Assembly: GCA_018064695.1 (NCBI GenBank)
Contig: JAGHUU010000099.1
Location: forward strand, 1-5,965
DNA length: 5,965 nt
Direction: 5' to 3'
Source: Candidatus Blautia equi
Lineage (GTDB): Bacteria > Bacillota > Clostridia > Lachnospirales > Lachnospiraceae
In this document: one piece after another, positions 1 to 5,965 of the stretch
Numbering within the stretch: the first letter of the stretch is position 1
How the letters are laid out: the number at the start of each line of letters is the position of its first letter
Position numbers and translations under genes: made by a program
The notes under the pieces: generated by a model
Database searches by the model: none
Told to the model about the DNA's origin: nothing
Seen by the model: the letters and a program-made list of their open reading frames with translations, nothing else

Positions 1-1
1 A

Positions 2-226
2 ATTGTTGTTGAACTGACAGAAGTACCTCTGGGATATAGTCTGATCGTTCAAAATGCTATAGATACTTCCGTTTTAGATTCCAATCCAGAATTAAATACA
101 ACCAAATCTGATGCTGGTTTGCATGGGTTCGGTCTGAAAAGCGTCAAACAGCTTATTGAGAAAAGAAATGGATTGCTCGAAATATATGAAGACAATCATT
201 TTTTTACTGTTCATGTTTTATATTAA
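2..226 (+). CDS. C-terminal end of a GHKL-family sensor histidine kinase (partial, 5' end outside window)
   Basis: This open frame enters from the left edge and gives 74 residues before a TAA stop. It carries the end of a GHKL-type ATP-binding domain of the AgrC-like class (HATPase_c_5). A core strand ends in an Asn (LIVQNAID, residues 14-21), followed by the TTKSD segment (33-37) and the glycine box HGFGLKSV (41-48) that closes over ATP. A helix and two final strands ending in HVLY complete the fold. The N box, the phosphoacceptor His region and any membrane-spanning sensor part lie upstream and cannot be seen. In this family the kinase usually sits in the membrane, senses a peptide or other signal, and phosphorylates a LytTR-type response regulator that is often encoded next door. 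No regulator gene lies downstream here, so any partner would have to be upstream. The signal is unknown. The family call is firm and the pathway is inference. Confidence 0.88.
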   Translation: MVVELTEVPLGYSLIVQNAIDTSVLDSNPELNTTKSDAGLHGFGLKSVKQLIEKRNGLLEIYEDNHFFTVHVLY

Positions 227-252
227 CGTCAGAATTTCAATTAATGGAGTTT

Positions 253-285
253 ACGCCCCTATAAGGTGTGCTTTTTATATTTTTA
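253..285 (+). terminator. Possible weak rho-independent terminator after the kinase gene
   Basis: A short imperfect stem can form between ACGCC (253-257) and GGTGT (265-269), including one G-U pair, with a 7-base loop. It is followed by a T-rich run from 272 to 285. The stem is only five pairs, so it is a marginal terminator. Its place about 27 bases after the kinase stop codon is the main reason to list it. Confidence 0.3.
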
Positions 286-288
286 CCG

Positions 289-308
289 TCACAAAGCTCA
301 CTTTGTGA
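289..308. repeat. Perfect 8-bp inverted repeat upstream of the ECF gene
   Basis: The arms TCACAAAG and CTTTGTGA are perfectly complementary and separated by CTCA. No T-run follows on either strand, so a terminator is unlikely. It lies 35 bases upstream of the proposed -35 box of the ECF S-component gene. It could be an operator for a dimeric regulator or an RNA hairpin in read-through transcripts. It resembles a CRP-type site turned inside out (TCACA outward, TGTGA inward), so it is not a standard CRP or FNR site. Confidence 0.55.
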
Positions 309-343
309 AAACTGTCCCCTAAAAACTTTCTGTAATTGGATAT

Positions 344-372
344 TTCAAAGAGGACACATACTGTGCTAATAT
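344..372 (+). promoter_or_regulatory. Probable promoter of the ECF S-component gene
   Basis: A TTCAAA box (344-349, 4 of 6 to TTGACA) lies 17 bases before TAATAT (367-372, 4 of 6 to TATAAT). A TG one base upstream of the -10 box (364-365) gives an extended -10 element. Transcription would start near 379, leaving a leader of about 29 bases, too short for a riboswitch. The leader contains the strong ribosome binding site AAAGGAG (393-399), 8 bases from the ATG at 408. Confidence 0.45.
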
Positions 373-407
373 GACTGCCATAAAAGTTATACAAAGGAGT
401 CACTATT

Positions 408-1007
408 ATGGAAAAAAGAAATCAGACCACAATGAAACTTGCACAGACAGCCATCTTAGCAGCGCTTTGCTATGTTGTATTCACATTCCTTCAGATCAAG
501 ATCCCGCTTCCGGGAGGAGATGCAACTTCTATCCATCTTGGCAATGCCTTCTGTGTTCTGGCGGCACTTCTTATTGGCGGTGTGTACGGTGGTGCAGCAG
601 GTGCCATCGGTATGGGTATCGCAGATATTATGGATCCGGTATATGTGGTAAGTGCACCTAAAACATTTCTTCTGAAATTCCTCATCGGTGTTATTGTGGG
701 TCTTGTTGCTCATACCTATGCAAAGATCGGACAGAGCACAGATAAGAAATACATCTTTAAATGGAGTCTTATCGCATCCATCGCCGGACTTGGCTTTAAT
801 GTATTTGCAGATCCAATCGTTGGATACTTCTATAAGATGTATGTACTTGGTCAGCCGCAGGAGGTTGCAAGTATCCTGGCAAAATGGAGCACAGGAACAA
901 CCTTTATCAATGCAGTTATGTCCGCTATTGTAGCCATGATTCTATACAATATGCTGAGACCTGCACTTGCAAAATCCGGAATTCTTGTAAAACCGGGCAA
1001 GATCTGA
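408..1007 (+). CDS. ECF transporter S component (substrate-binding membrane subunit)
   Basis: The product is a 199-residue membrane protein of the size usual for S components of energy-coupling factor importers. These bind a vitamin or similar metabolite and dock on a shared EcfA-EcfA'-EcfT module that powers uptake. About six hydrophobic segments are visible, near residues 10-30, 45-65, 66-80, 88-105, 118-142 and 163-183. The first helix carries small residues spaced as AxxxA (A15, A19), the motif S components use to contact EcfT. The stretch IHLGNAFCVLAALLIGG (42-58) and the DPVYVVSAPKTFLLKF region (76-91) resemble the riboflavin/HMP-like S-component families (ECF-ribofla_trS or ECF_trnsprt type) as I remember them. 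No energizing subunits are encoded in the window, so this is a group II (unlinked) S component. The start is fixed by AAAGGAG 8 bases upstream. The substrate cannot be read from the sequence, and no known riboswitch precedes it to reveal one. Confidence 0.87.
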   Translation: MEKRNQTTMKLAQTAILAALCYVVFTFLQIKIPLPGGDATSIHLGNAFCVLAALLIGGVYGGAAGAIGMGIADIMDPVYVVSAPKTFLLKFLIGVIVGLVAHTYAKIGQSTDKKYIFKWSLIASIAGLGFNVFADPIVGYFYKMYVLGQPQEVASILAKWSTGTTFINAVMSAIVAMILYNMLRPALAKSGILVKPGKI

Positions 1008-1023
1008 CAATTCAGAACAAATA

Positions 1024-1046
1024 GAAACATGTTTCGTAATCTTTTT
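1024..1046 (+). terminator. Possible weak terminator after the ECF gene
   Basis: The palindrome GAAACATGTTTC (1024-1035) can form a four-pair stem with a CATG loop. A CTTTTT run follows at 1041-1046, six bases further on. The stem is AT-rich and the spacing is poor. It may attenuate rather than stop read-through into the next gene. Confidence 0.2.
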
Positions 1047-1058
1047 CGCAAATTATGA

Positions 1059-1087
1059 TTGATTTTTGGTCAAAAAACTGCCATAAT
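1059..1087 (+). promoter_or_regulatory. Promoter of the secreted-protein gene
   Basis: TTGATT (1059-1064) and CATAAT (1082-1087) are separated by exactly 17 bases, a good match to a housekeeping sigma-70/SigA promoter. Transcription would begin near 1094 and give a leader of about 60 bases. Because the promoter overlaps and follows the upstream in-frame ATG at 1055, it argues that translation starts at 1154 instead. Confidence 0.6.
1063..1076. repeat. Inverted repeat inside the promoter spacer (candidate operator)
   Basis: TTTTTG and CAAAAA flank a central GT, giving a near-perfect 14-bp palindrome. It overlaps the end of the -35 box and fills most of the upstream half of the spacer. A repressor bound here would block RNA polymerase. 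It may equally be a chance pairing of A- and T-tracts in AT-rich DNA, which could still affect promoter strength through curvature. Confidence 0.35.
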
Positions 1088-1102
1088 AAGCTATCCGCAT
1101 AT

Positions 1103-1128
1103 GTAGTAAAGCATTTCGCTCTACGAAA
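1103..1128 (+). other. Small leader hairpin before the ribosome binding site
   Basis: The leader of the secreted-protein mRNA can form TTTCG (1114-1118) paired with CGAAA (1124-1128) around a five-base loop. An alternative pairing is GTAG (1103-1106) with CTAC (1121-1124), bridged by an inner AGC/GCT stem. The structure ends just before the A-rich ribosome binding site that begins near 1126-1135. A small 5' hairpin could protect a highly expressed mRNA, but the stems are short. Confidence 0.25.
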
Positions 1129-1153
1129 AAAACGAAAAAAGGAGATAACGAAT

Positions 1154-2515
1154 ATGAAAAACGTAAAGAAATTTACCGCAGTAGCTCTTGCATCTGCAAT
1201 GGTTCTTTCCAATACTTCTTTTGTTATGGCAGAAGAGGCAACTGAAGCAGCTGCAATCACTATGGAGTTCCTTGCATCTGAGACCGGTGCAGACCTTCTT
1301 TCTTCTCTTACCGGACAGGACATGTCCTGGCTGAAATCCGCTTCTGTTGAGGCAAACGCTTCCGGCACCGAGACAGAGCAGGCTGTAGAGTTTGTTACCA
1401 AATTAAACGATACTCTTCTTATGAGCGGCACCGGCTATGTAAGCCTTGCTGATATGGTTGAGTATGTAAAGGTTAACGAGTTAGGAGAACAGTTCTTCAA
1501 AATCGACCTTGGCAGCAACCTTGCCGATGTACAGGCTCAGGTATCCGCTTCCGTAGAGGGCGTTGATGTTACCCCTATTCTTGAGGCTGTACAGGATCCG
1601 GAATATCAGGCACAGCTTCTTATGAACTATGGCTATCCATTCATCGGCTGTGTAGATATGCCAAGCGTTGAGGACGTTGAGGTGTCTTACGAGGATATGA
1701 CCGCAACCCTTTCCTACACCGGATTTGCTGTAAACGCAGGAAAAGCTGCTGATGCAGTAGCAGATGACCTTGGCAAATTAAAAGAGGATGAGAAGACCTT
1801 AGGCCTTATCAATGGTCTTGTTGAGGCAGAGGGCCAGCAGCTCACAGGAGATATGATTGATCAGGCTGTAGAAGCTATCAACAGTGCAAAAGCAGAGAAC
1901 GGTCTTGACCAGATCGATGTTAAAGCTATGTACGGTCTTTCCGAAGACGGAAATGCTATGGGCGGCTACATCGCACTTGGCGCTGGTTCCGAGGATATGA
2001 AACTTGCTGATTTCGTAGCATTCAATACTGAAGAAGGTATTAAAGGCGAGGCTGTAGTTGGACCGGAAGACAGCAACTTCGGCGTTCAGTTCAACGTTGG
2101 CGAGGAAGTTGACGCTGTATTATGTGCAAACCATCAGGGTGTTGTTTCCTGCAACGTTGTTACTAACGACAACGGCGGTGTGATCACCATCAAACCTGTA
2201 ACTGATTACGAGGGCGCTCCAATGGCTGACTTCGAAGGCTTCGAGCTTAAGATCTCCTTCGAGGGCGATGATGAGAGCGGCGTATTCGCAGCAGAGCTGA
2301 TCTACAACGATGAGGCACTCTTCACCCTTAACTTTACCGCAGCTCCTGGCGAAAACGTAGAGATGATCGACATCTCCTCCATCGAGGCTATCGACATCAC
2401 TGATGAGGATGCTATGAATGCATGGGTTGAGACCATCGATCCATCCGTAATCCTTGAGAACCTTCTCGCTGCAGGCGTTCCGGAGGAGCTTCTTAACGGT
2501 GAGGCTGCTGAATAA
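1154..2515 (+). CDS. Secreted, acidic, arginine-free protein of unknown function
   Basis: I do not recognise a family. The 453-residue product starts with a clear Sec signal peptide: Lys-rich MKNVKK, a hydrophobic core, and a VMA-EE cleavage site after residue 26. No lipobox Cys, LPXTG motif or C-terminal membrane anchor is present, so it is probably released. The mature part has about 84 Asp/Glu against 14 Lys, one His and no Arg (hand count), three Cys (166, 324, 333) and two Trp. Residues 30-165 look mixed helical and strand, and 194-250 look helical. Residues 258-405 alternate in a pattern of antiparallel strands, vaguely like LolA/LppX-type half-barrels. The tail 405-453 is acidic and helical. 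The start at 1154 is chosen because AAAAAAGGAG (1135-1144) sits 9 bases upstream and the signal peptide begins there. The in-frame ATG at 1055 lacks such a site and lies upstream of the promoter. Its own promoter and terminator make it monocistronic. The narrow codon choice suggests high expression (inference). Confidence 0.85.
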   Translation: MKNVKKFTAVALASAMVLSNTSFVMAEEATEAAAITMEFLASETGADLLSSLTGQDMSWLKSASVEANASGTETEQAVEFVTKLNDTLLMSGTGYVSLADMVEYVKVNELGEQFFKIDLGSNLADVQAQVSASVEGVDVTPILEAVQDPEYQAQLLMNYGYPFIGCVDMPSVEDVEVSYEDMTATLSYTGFAVNAGKAADAVADDLGKLKEDEKTLGLINGLVEAEGQQLTGDMIDQAVEAINSAKAENGLDQIDVKAMYGLSEDGNAMGGYIALGAGSEDMKLADFVAFNTEEGIKGEAVVGPEDSNFGVQFNVGEEVDAVLCANHQGVVSCNVVTNDNGGVITIKPVTDYEGAPMADFEGFELKISFEGDDESGVFAAELIYNDEALFTLNFTAAPGENVEMIDISSIEAIDITDEDAMNAWVETIDPSVILENLLAAGVPEELLNGEAAE

Positions 2516-2578
2516 TCAGCACAGATAAATTTTCTGGACAAAAGATTTAAAATCAGTTAAAATATCATACGTAATTTT

Positions 2579-2619
2579 ACACAACCCCAAAAGATATCTT
2601 CTGGGGTTGTGTTTTCGTT
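2579..2619 (+). terminator. Strong rho-independent terminator of the secreted-protein gene
   Basis: An 11-bp perfect stem forms between ACACAACCCCA (2579-2589) and TGGGGTTGTGT (2602-2612). The 12-base loop is itself partly self-complementary (AAG/CTT). TTTTCGTT follows immediately. It begins 63 bases after the stop codon at 2515. It separates the secreted-protein unit from miaB-mutS. Confidence 0.88.
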
Positions 2620-2635
2620 AACATTCAATTATAAA
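2607..2635 (+). promoter_or_regulatory. Tentative promoter of the miaB-mutS operon
   Basis: TATAAA (2630-2635, 5 of 6 to TATAAT) lies 17 bases after TTGTGT (2607-2612, only 3 of 6 to TTGACA). Transcription would start near 2642 and leave a leader of about 34 bases. The -35 box overlaps the right arm of the preceding terminator. A second -10-like TATGAT at 2653-2658 is too close to the ribosome binding site to serve. Some promoter is needed between the strong terminator and miaB, and this is the best candidate. Confidence 0.35.
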
Positions 2636-2675
2636 TTTATTTGTAATCTGTCTATGATGGAGAGGAAGATAGCTC

Positions 2676-4124
2676 ATGACTTTGGAAGAGACTTTAAAAT
2701 CCATAGATCTGACCCTGCCGGCACCTGTGGAGGAACCGGAACGTCAGTATTATTATATTGCAAAATGCAGAGAGAAGCTGGCTGAACTTAAGGCAAAGCT
2801 TGGCAGAAAGCCTACCGCATGCGTGGTAACCTTTGGCTGCCAGATGAATGCCCGTGATTCTGAAAAACTCCGCGGTATCCTGGAGCAGATCGGATACGAA
2901 AATTCCGAATCCGAGGAGGCCGATTTTGTCTTATATAACACCTGTACAGTAAGAGAGAATGCAAACGTAAGAGTTTATGGCAGACTTGGCTCTCTTCACG
3001 GTTATAAGAGAAAGAATCCTCACATGATGATCAGTCTCTGCGGCTGCATGATGCAGGAGCCTCACGTTGTGGAAAAACTCCAGAAGAGCTATTCCTTTGT
3101 AAATCTGGTTTTCGGTACCCACAATATCTTTAAATTTGCAGAGCTTTTATATACTTCCTTTGAATCCGACCGCATGATCGTGGACATCTGGAAAGATACC
3201 AACCAGATCGTGGAGGACCTTCCTGTAGATCGTAAATATACCTTTAAATCCGGTGTAAATATCATGTTCGGCTGCAACAATTTCTGCAGCTACTGCATTG
3301 TGCCTTATGTGCGCGGACGTGAGAGAAGCCGCGAACCACAGGCCATCATTGATGAATGTAAACGTCTTGTAGCAGATGGCGTAGTGGAAGTTATGCTGCT
3401 TGGCCAGAATGTAAACTCTTACGGCAAAAATCTGGAAAATCCTATGACCTTTGCGCAGCTCCTTCGGGAACTGGAAAAGATCGAGGGTCTGGAGAGAATC
3501 CGTTTTATGACCTCCCATCCAAAGGATCTCTCTGATGAGCTCATTGAGGTCATGAAGAATTCTAAAAAGATCTGCAAGCATTTACATCTGCCTCTTCAGT
3601 CCGGCAGCAGCCGTGTGCTGAAGGTCATGAACCGCAAATACGACAAAGAACGTTATCTTTCCCTTGTGGAGAAGTTAAAAACAGCCATGCCTGACCTTTC
3701 CCTCACCACAGATATCATTGTAGGTTTCCCCGGTGAGACAGAGGAGGATTTCCTTGAGACCATGGATGTGGTTGCACAGGCCGGCTATGATACCGCATTT
3801 ACCTTTATTTATTCCAAACGTACCGGAACCCCTGCTGCCAGCATGCCGGATCAGATCCCTGAGGATGTGATCAAAGATCGTTTTGACAGACTGCTTAAGC
3901 TGGTTCAGGACAAAGGACATGAGCGCTCTTCCCGCTTTTTGAATACTGTTCAGGAGATCCTTGTGGAGGAAGAAAGCCGTGACCCTGGTGTGATGACCGG
4001 ACGTACGGAACACAACCTGCTTGTGCATTTTGCAGGTACAAAATGTCAGATCGGCACTCTGGTGAAAGTAAAACTCACTGAGAGCCGCGGATTTTACTAT
4101 TTCGGAGAGCTTGTAGAGGAGTAA
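2676..4124 (+). CDS. miaB: MiaB, tRNA-2-methylthio-N6-isopentenyladenosine synthase
   Basis: MiaB is a cytosolic radical-SAM enzyme that adds a methylthio group to i6A at position 37 of tRNAs reading UNN codons, which helps reading-frame maintenance. The 482-residue product has the full three-part architecture. After a roughly 45-residue N-terminal extension, the N-terminal MTTase domain (about 46-150) supplies the auxiliary [4Fe-4S] ligands C55 (TFGCQMN), C90 (YNTCTVREN) and C124 (CGCMMQ). The radical-SAM domain (about 190-415) has the cluster motif C200-NNF-C204-SY-C207, followed by the family sequence IVPYVRGRERSRE. It also has the conserved SHPKDLSDELI and HLPLQSGSS segments. A C-terminal TRAM RNA-binding domain spans about 420-482. 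Together these distinguish MiaB from MtaB and RimO. The start has GGAGAGG (2659-2665) 10 bases upstream. No key residue is missing. miaB is followed after 5 bases by mutS, a common pairing in Clostridia. Confidence 0.97.
   Translation: MTLEETLKSIDLTLPAPVEEPERQYYYIAKCREKLAELKAKLGRKPTACVVTFGCQMNARDSEKLRGILEQIGYENSESEEADFVLYNTCTVRENANVRVYGRLGSLHGYKRKNPHMMISLCGCMMQEPHVVEKLQKSYSFVNLVFGTHNIFKFAELLYTSFESDRMIVDIWKDTNQIVEDLPVDRKYTFKSGVNIMFGCNNFCSYCIVPYVRGRERSREPQAIIDECKRLVADGVVEVMLLGQNVNSYGKNLENPMTFAQLLRELEKIEGLERIRFMTSHPKDLSDELIEVMKNSKKICKHLHLPLQSGSSRVLKVMNRKYDKERYLSLVEKLKTAMPDLSLTTDIIVGFPGETEEDFLETMDVVAQAGYDTAFTFIYSKRTGTPAASMPDQIPEDVIKDRFDRLLKLVQDKGHERSSRFLNTVQEILVEEESRDPGVMTGRTEHNLLVHFAGTKCQIGTLVKVKLTESRGFYYFGELVEE
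4115..4121 (+). promoter_or_regulatory. mutS ribosome binding site inside the end of miaB
   Basis: AGAGGAG lies within the last codons of miaB, 8 bases before the mutS ATG at 4130. Ribosomes ending miaB translation at 4124 would stop directly over the mutS start, which favours translational coupling. Confidence 0.8.
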
Positions 4125-4129
4125 GAGCA

Positions 4130-5965
4130 ATGGCTTTATCACCTATGATGCAGGAGTACTTAAAGACAAAAGAACAGTACAAAGACTGCATTCTCTTTTA
4201 CCGACTGGGCGATTTTTATGAGATGTTTTTCGACGACGCCCTGACTGTAACAAAAGAGCTTGAGATCACACTGACAGGAAAAGACTGCGGTCTGGAGGAG
4301 CGCGCACCTATGTGCGGGGTTCCTTTTCATGCTGCCGAGACATACATCAACCGCCTCATTGAGCGCGGTCATAAAGTAGCCATCTGCGAGCAGGTGGAGG
4401 ATCCAAAGCAGGCTAAAGGTCTTGTAAAACGAGAGGTTATCCGTATTGTAACACCCGGAACCACTCTGGATACTATGTCTCTGGATGAGTCCAGGAATAA
4501 TTATCTGATGTGTGTAGTCTCTCTGGAGGATCACTTTGGCTGTGCCATTGCAGATATCTCCACCGGCGACTGCTTCCTAACTGAGGTAGATAAGCCTTCC
4601 AAGCTTCTGGATGAGATCAACAAGTTTTCTCCATCCGAGATCATCTGCAACGAAGCCTTCTTTATGAGCGGCGTGGATGTGGAGGATTTAAGAAATCGAC
4701 TTCATATCTGCATCTTCCCTCAGGAAGACTGGTACTTTGACGACGAGCACTGCCGTCGTACATTAAAAGAACATTTTCATACGGGAACCATGGAAGGGCT
4801 TGGCATCGCTGATTTCGACAGCGGCATCATTGCCTCAGGCGCGCTTTTCCAGTATCTCAAGGAGACACAGAAGACTGCGCTTTCCCATATGACCTCTATA
4901 CATCCCTATGCGGCAGAGAAATTCATGCTCATTGACAGCTCCAGCAGAAGAAATCTTGAACTGGTGGAGACTCTCCGTGAGAAACAGAAGAGAGGTTCTC
5001 TGCTGTGGGTGCTTGATAAAACCAAAACCGCTATGGGTGCCAGAACCCTTCGCTCCTATGTAGAACAGCCGCTCATTGATGCCGCTGAGATCCAGGCCAG
5101 ACTGGAGGCAGTGGAGGAACTGGTGCAGAACCCTATGCTGAGAGAGGAAATCAGAGAATATCTGAATCCTGTCTATGACCTGGAGCGTCTCATCAGCCGT
5201 ATCAGCTATCAGTCCGCTAATCCGCGTGATCTGGTTGCTTTTGCGTCCTCCCTTGAAATGCTGCCGTTCATCAAACAGATCTTAAATGACCTTCATTCCC
5301 CTCTGCTGCAGCAGATCAACGAGGATATGGATGGTCTGGAAGACCTGGCACAGCTTGTGAGGAGCGCCATTGTGGATGAACCGCCAATTCTCCAGAAAGA
5401 GGGCGGCATTATCCGTGAAGGATTCCATCCGGATGTGGACCGTTTCCGCACTTCCCGCACCGATGGCAAAAAATGGCTCTCTGAGCTGGAATCCAAAGAA
5501 AGAGATAAGACCGGCATCCGCTCCCTTAAGATTAAATTCAACCGTGTATTTGGCTATTCCCTGGAGGTTTCAAACACCTTTAAAAACCAGGTACCGGATT
5601 ACTATATAAGAAAACAGACACTCTCAAACGCTGAGCGTTATATCACCCAGGAGTTAAAGGAACTGGAGGATGTGATCCTCGGTGCGGAGGATAAATTATA
5701 TGCGCTGGAGTATGAGCTTTTCTGTCAGGTGAGAGACGCCTGCGGTAAAGAGGTCGTTCGTATCCAGAAAACGGCTAAGGCAGTGGCTGCCCTGGACGTA
5801 TTTGCTTCTCTTGCCTATGTAGCAGAGAGAAATAATTATGTAAGACCGAAAATCAACACTACGGGTGTGCTGGATATCAAAAAAGGACGCCATCCTGTAG
5901 TGGAAAAGATGATCGACAATGATATGTTTATCTCAAACGATACCTATCTGGAAAATCAGAAAAAA
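4130..5965 (+). CDS. mutS: DNA mismatch-repair protein MutS (partial, 3' end outside window)
   Basis: MutS scans DNA as a dimer, binds mispaired or looped bases, and with MutL starts mismatch repair. The window holds 612 codons with no stop, roughly 70% of a usual MutS of about 850-900 residues. Domain I (about 1-115) has the mismatch-reading F-x-E motif at F29/E31 in RLGDFYEMFFDDA, and the CGVPFHA segment at 62-68. The connector domain follows (about 120-250). The core lever domain includes LRSYVEQPL (307-315). The clamp (about 420-530) includes REGFHPDVD (429-437) and GYSLEVSNT (475-483). The ATPase domain has begun with GRHPVVE (586-592), but the frame is cut about where the Walker A motif is expected to follow, so ATPase residues cannot be checked. 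The start is fixed by AGAGGAG inside miaB. mutL is often next in this group but is not visible here. The reading frame is intact throughout. Confidence 0.97.
   Translation, partial: MALSPMMQEYLKTKEQYKDCILFYRLGDFYEMFFDDALTVTKELEITLTGKDCGLEERAPMCGVPFHAAETYINRLIERGHKVAICEQVEDPKQAKGLVKREVIRIVTPGTTLDTMSLDESRNNYLMCVVSLEDHFGCAIADISTGDCFLTEVDKPSKLLDEINKFSPSEIICNEAFFMSGVDVEDLRNRLHICIFPQEDWYFDDEHCRRTLKEHFHTGTMEGLGIADFDSGIIASGALFQYLKETQKTALSHMTSIHPYAAEKFMLIDSSSRRNLELVETLREKQKRGSLLWVLDKTKTAMGARTLRSYVEQPLIDAAEIQARLEAVEELVQNPMLREEIREYLNPVYDLERLISRISYQSANPRDLVAFASSLEMLPFIKQILNDLHSPLLQQINEDMDGLEDLAQLVRSAIVDEPPILQKEGGIIREGFHPDVDRFRTSRTDGKKWLSELESKERDKTGIRSLKIKFNRVFGYSLEVSNTFKNQVPDYYIRKQTLSNAERYITQELKELEDVILGAEDKLYALEYELFCQVRDACGKEVVRIQKTAKAVAALDVFASLAYVAERNNYVRPKINTTGVLDIKKGRHPVVEKMIDNDMFISNDTYLENQKK

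Noticed and set aside
289..308. The inverted repeat as a terminator for the kinase gene.
   Set aside because: Neither strand has a T-run after the stem. The downstream bases are AAAAC-rich.
227..407. A riboswitch (TPP, FMN, THF, preQ1 or cobalamin type) controlling the ECF gene.
   Set aside because: None of the conserved core sequences I know for these classes is visible. The proposed promoter also leaves a leader of only about 29 bases.
371..661. An overlapping open frame in another frame of the ECF gene, and many antisense frames across miaB and mutS.
   Set aside because: They lack ribosome binding sites, have odd compositions rich in Cys, His or Ser, and lie wholly within well-supported genes.
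1055..1153. A longer reading of the secreted protein from an upstream in-frame ATG at 1055, adding 33 residues.
   Set aside because: There is no ribosome binding site before 1055, and the probable promoter (1059-1087) lies inside this stretch. The extension would also bury the signal peptide. The ATG at 1154 has a strong site and gives a standard signal peptide.
2547..2563. Direct repeat TTAAAAT at 2547-2553 and 2557-2563, spaced by one helical turn, resembling a response-regulator site.
   Set aside because: It is a short A/T-only motif downstream of a stop codon and before a terminator, with no promoter nearby. Chance is the simpler explanation.
2653..2658. TATGAT as the -10 box for miaB.
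   Set aside because: Transcription would start at or within the ribosome binding site at 2659-2665, leaving no usable leader.

Overview
The window looks like chromosomal DNA of an anaerobic gut-type Firmicute, most likely a member of the Clostridia close to Lachnospiraceae. The reasons are strong AGGAG-type ribosome binding sites, moderate GC with AT-rich intergenic DNA, an ECF-transporter S component, an AgrC-like GHKL kinase, and the miaB-mutS pair that is common in that group. The family assignment is inference from gene content and style, not from a database search. All genes seen lie on the + strand.

Layout. (1) Positions 2-226 are the last 74 codons of a GHKL-type sensor histidine kinase cut by the left edge. 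(2) Positions 227-407 are an intergenic stretch with a possible weak terminator, a clear 20-bp inverted repeat and a plausible promoter. (3) Positions 408-1007 encode a complete 199-residue S component of an energy-coupling factor (vitamin or metabolite) importer. (4) Positions 1154-2515 encode a 453-residue secreted, very acidic protein of unknown function. It contains no arginine at all and is bracketed by its own good promoter (1059-1087) and a strong rho-independent terminator (2579-2619). (5) Positions 2676-4124 encode complete MiaB, the radical-SAM tRNA methylthiotransferase. (6) Positions 4130-5965 encode the first 612 residues of the mismatch-repair protein MutS, cut by the right edge just before the ATPase Walker A motif is expected.

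Working together. miaB and mutS are 5 bases apart, and the mutS ribosome binding site lies inside the end of miaB, so they are almost certainly one translationally coupled operon. The S component and the secreted protein appear to be separate transcription units. The kinase belongs to a unit that ends at the left edge. No RNA genes, CRISPR arrays, insertion sequences or phage genes are visible. The one gene not explained by known families is the arginine-free secreted protein. I found no convincing evidence of a new multi-gene system.
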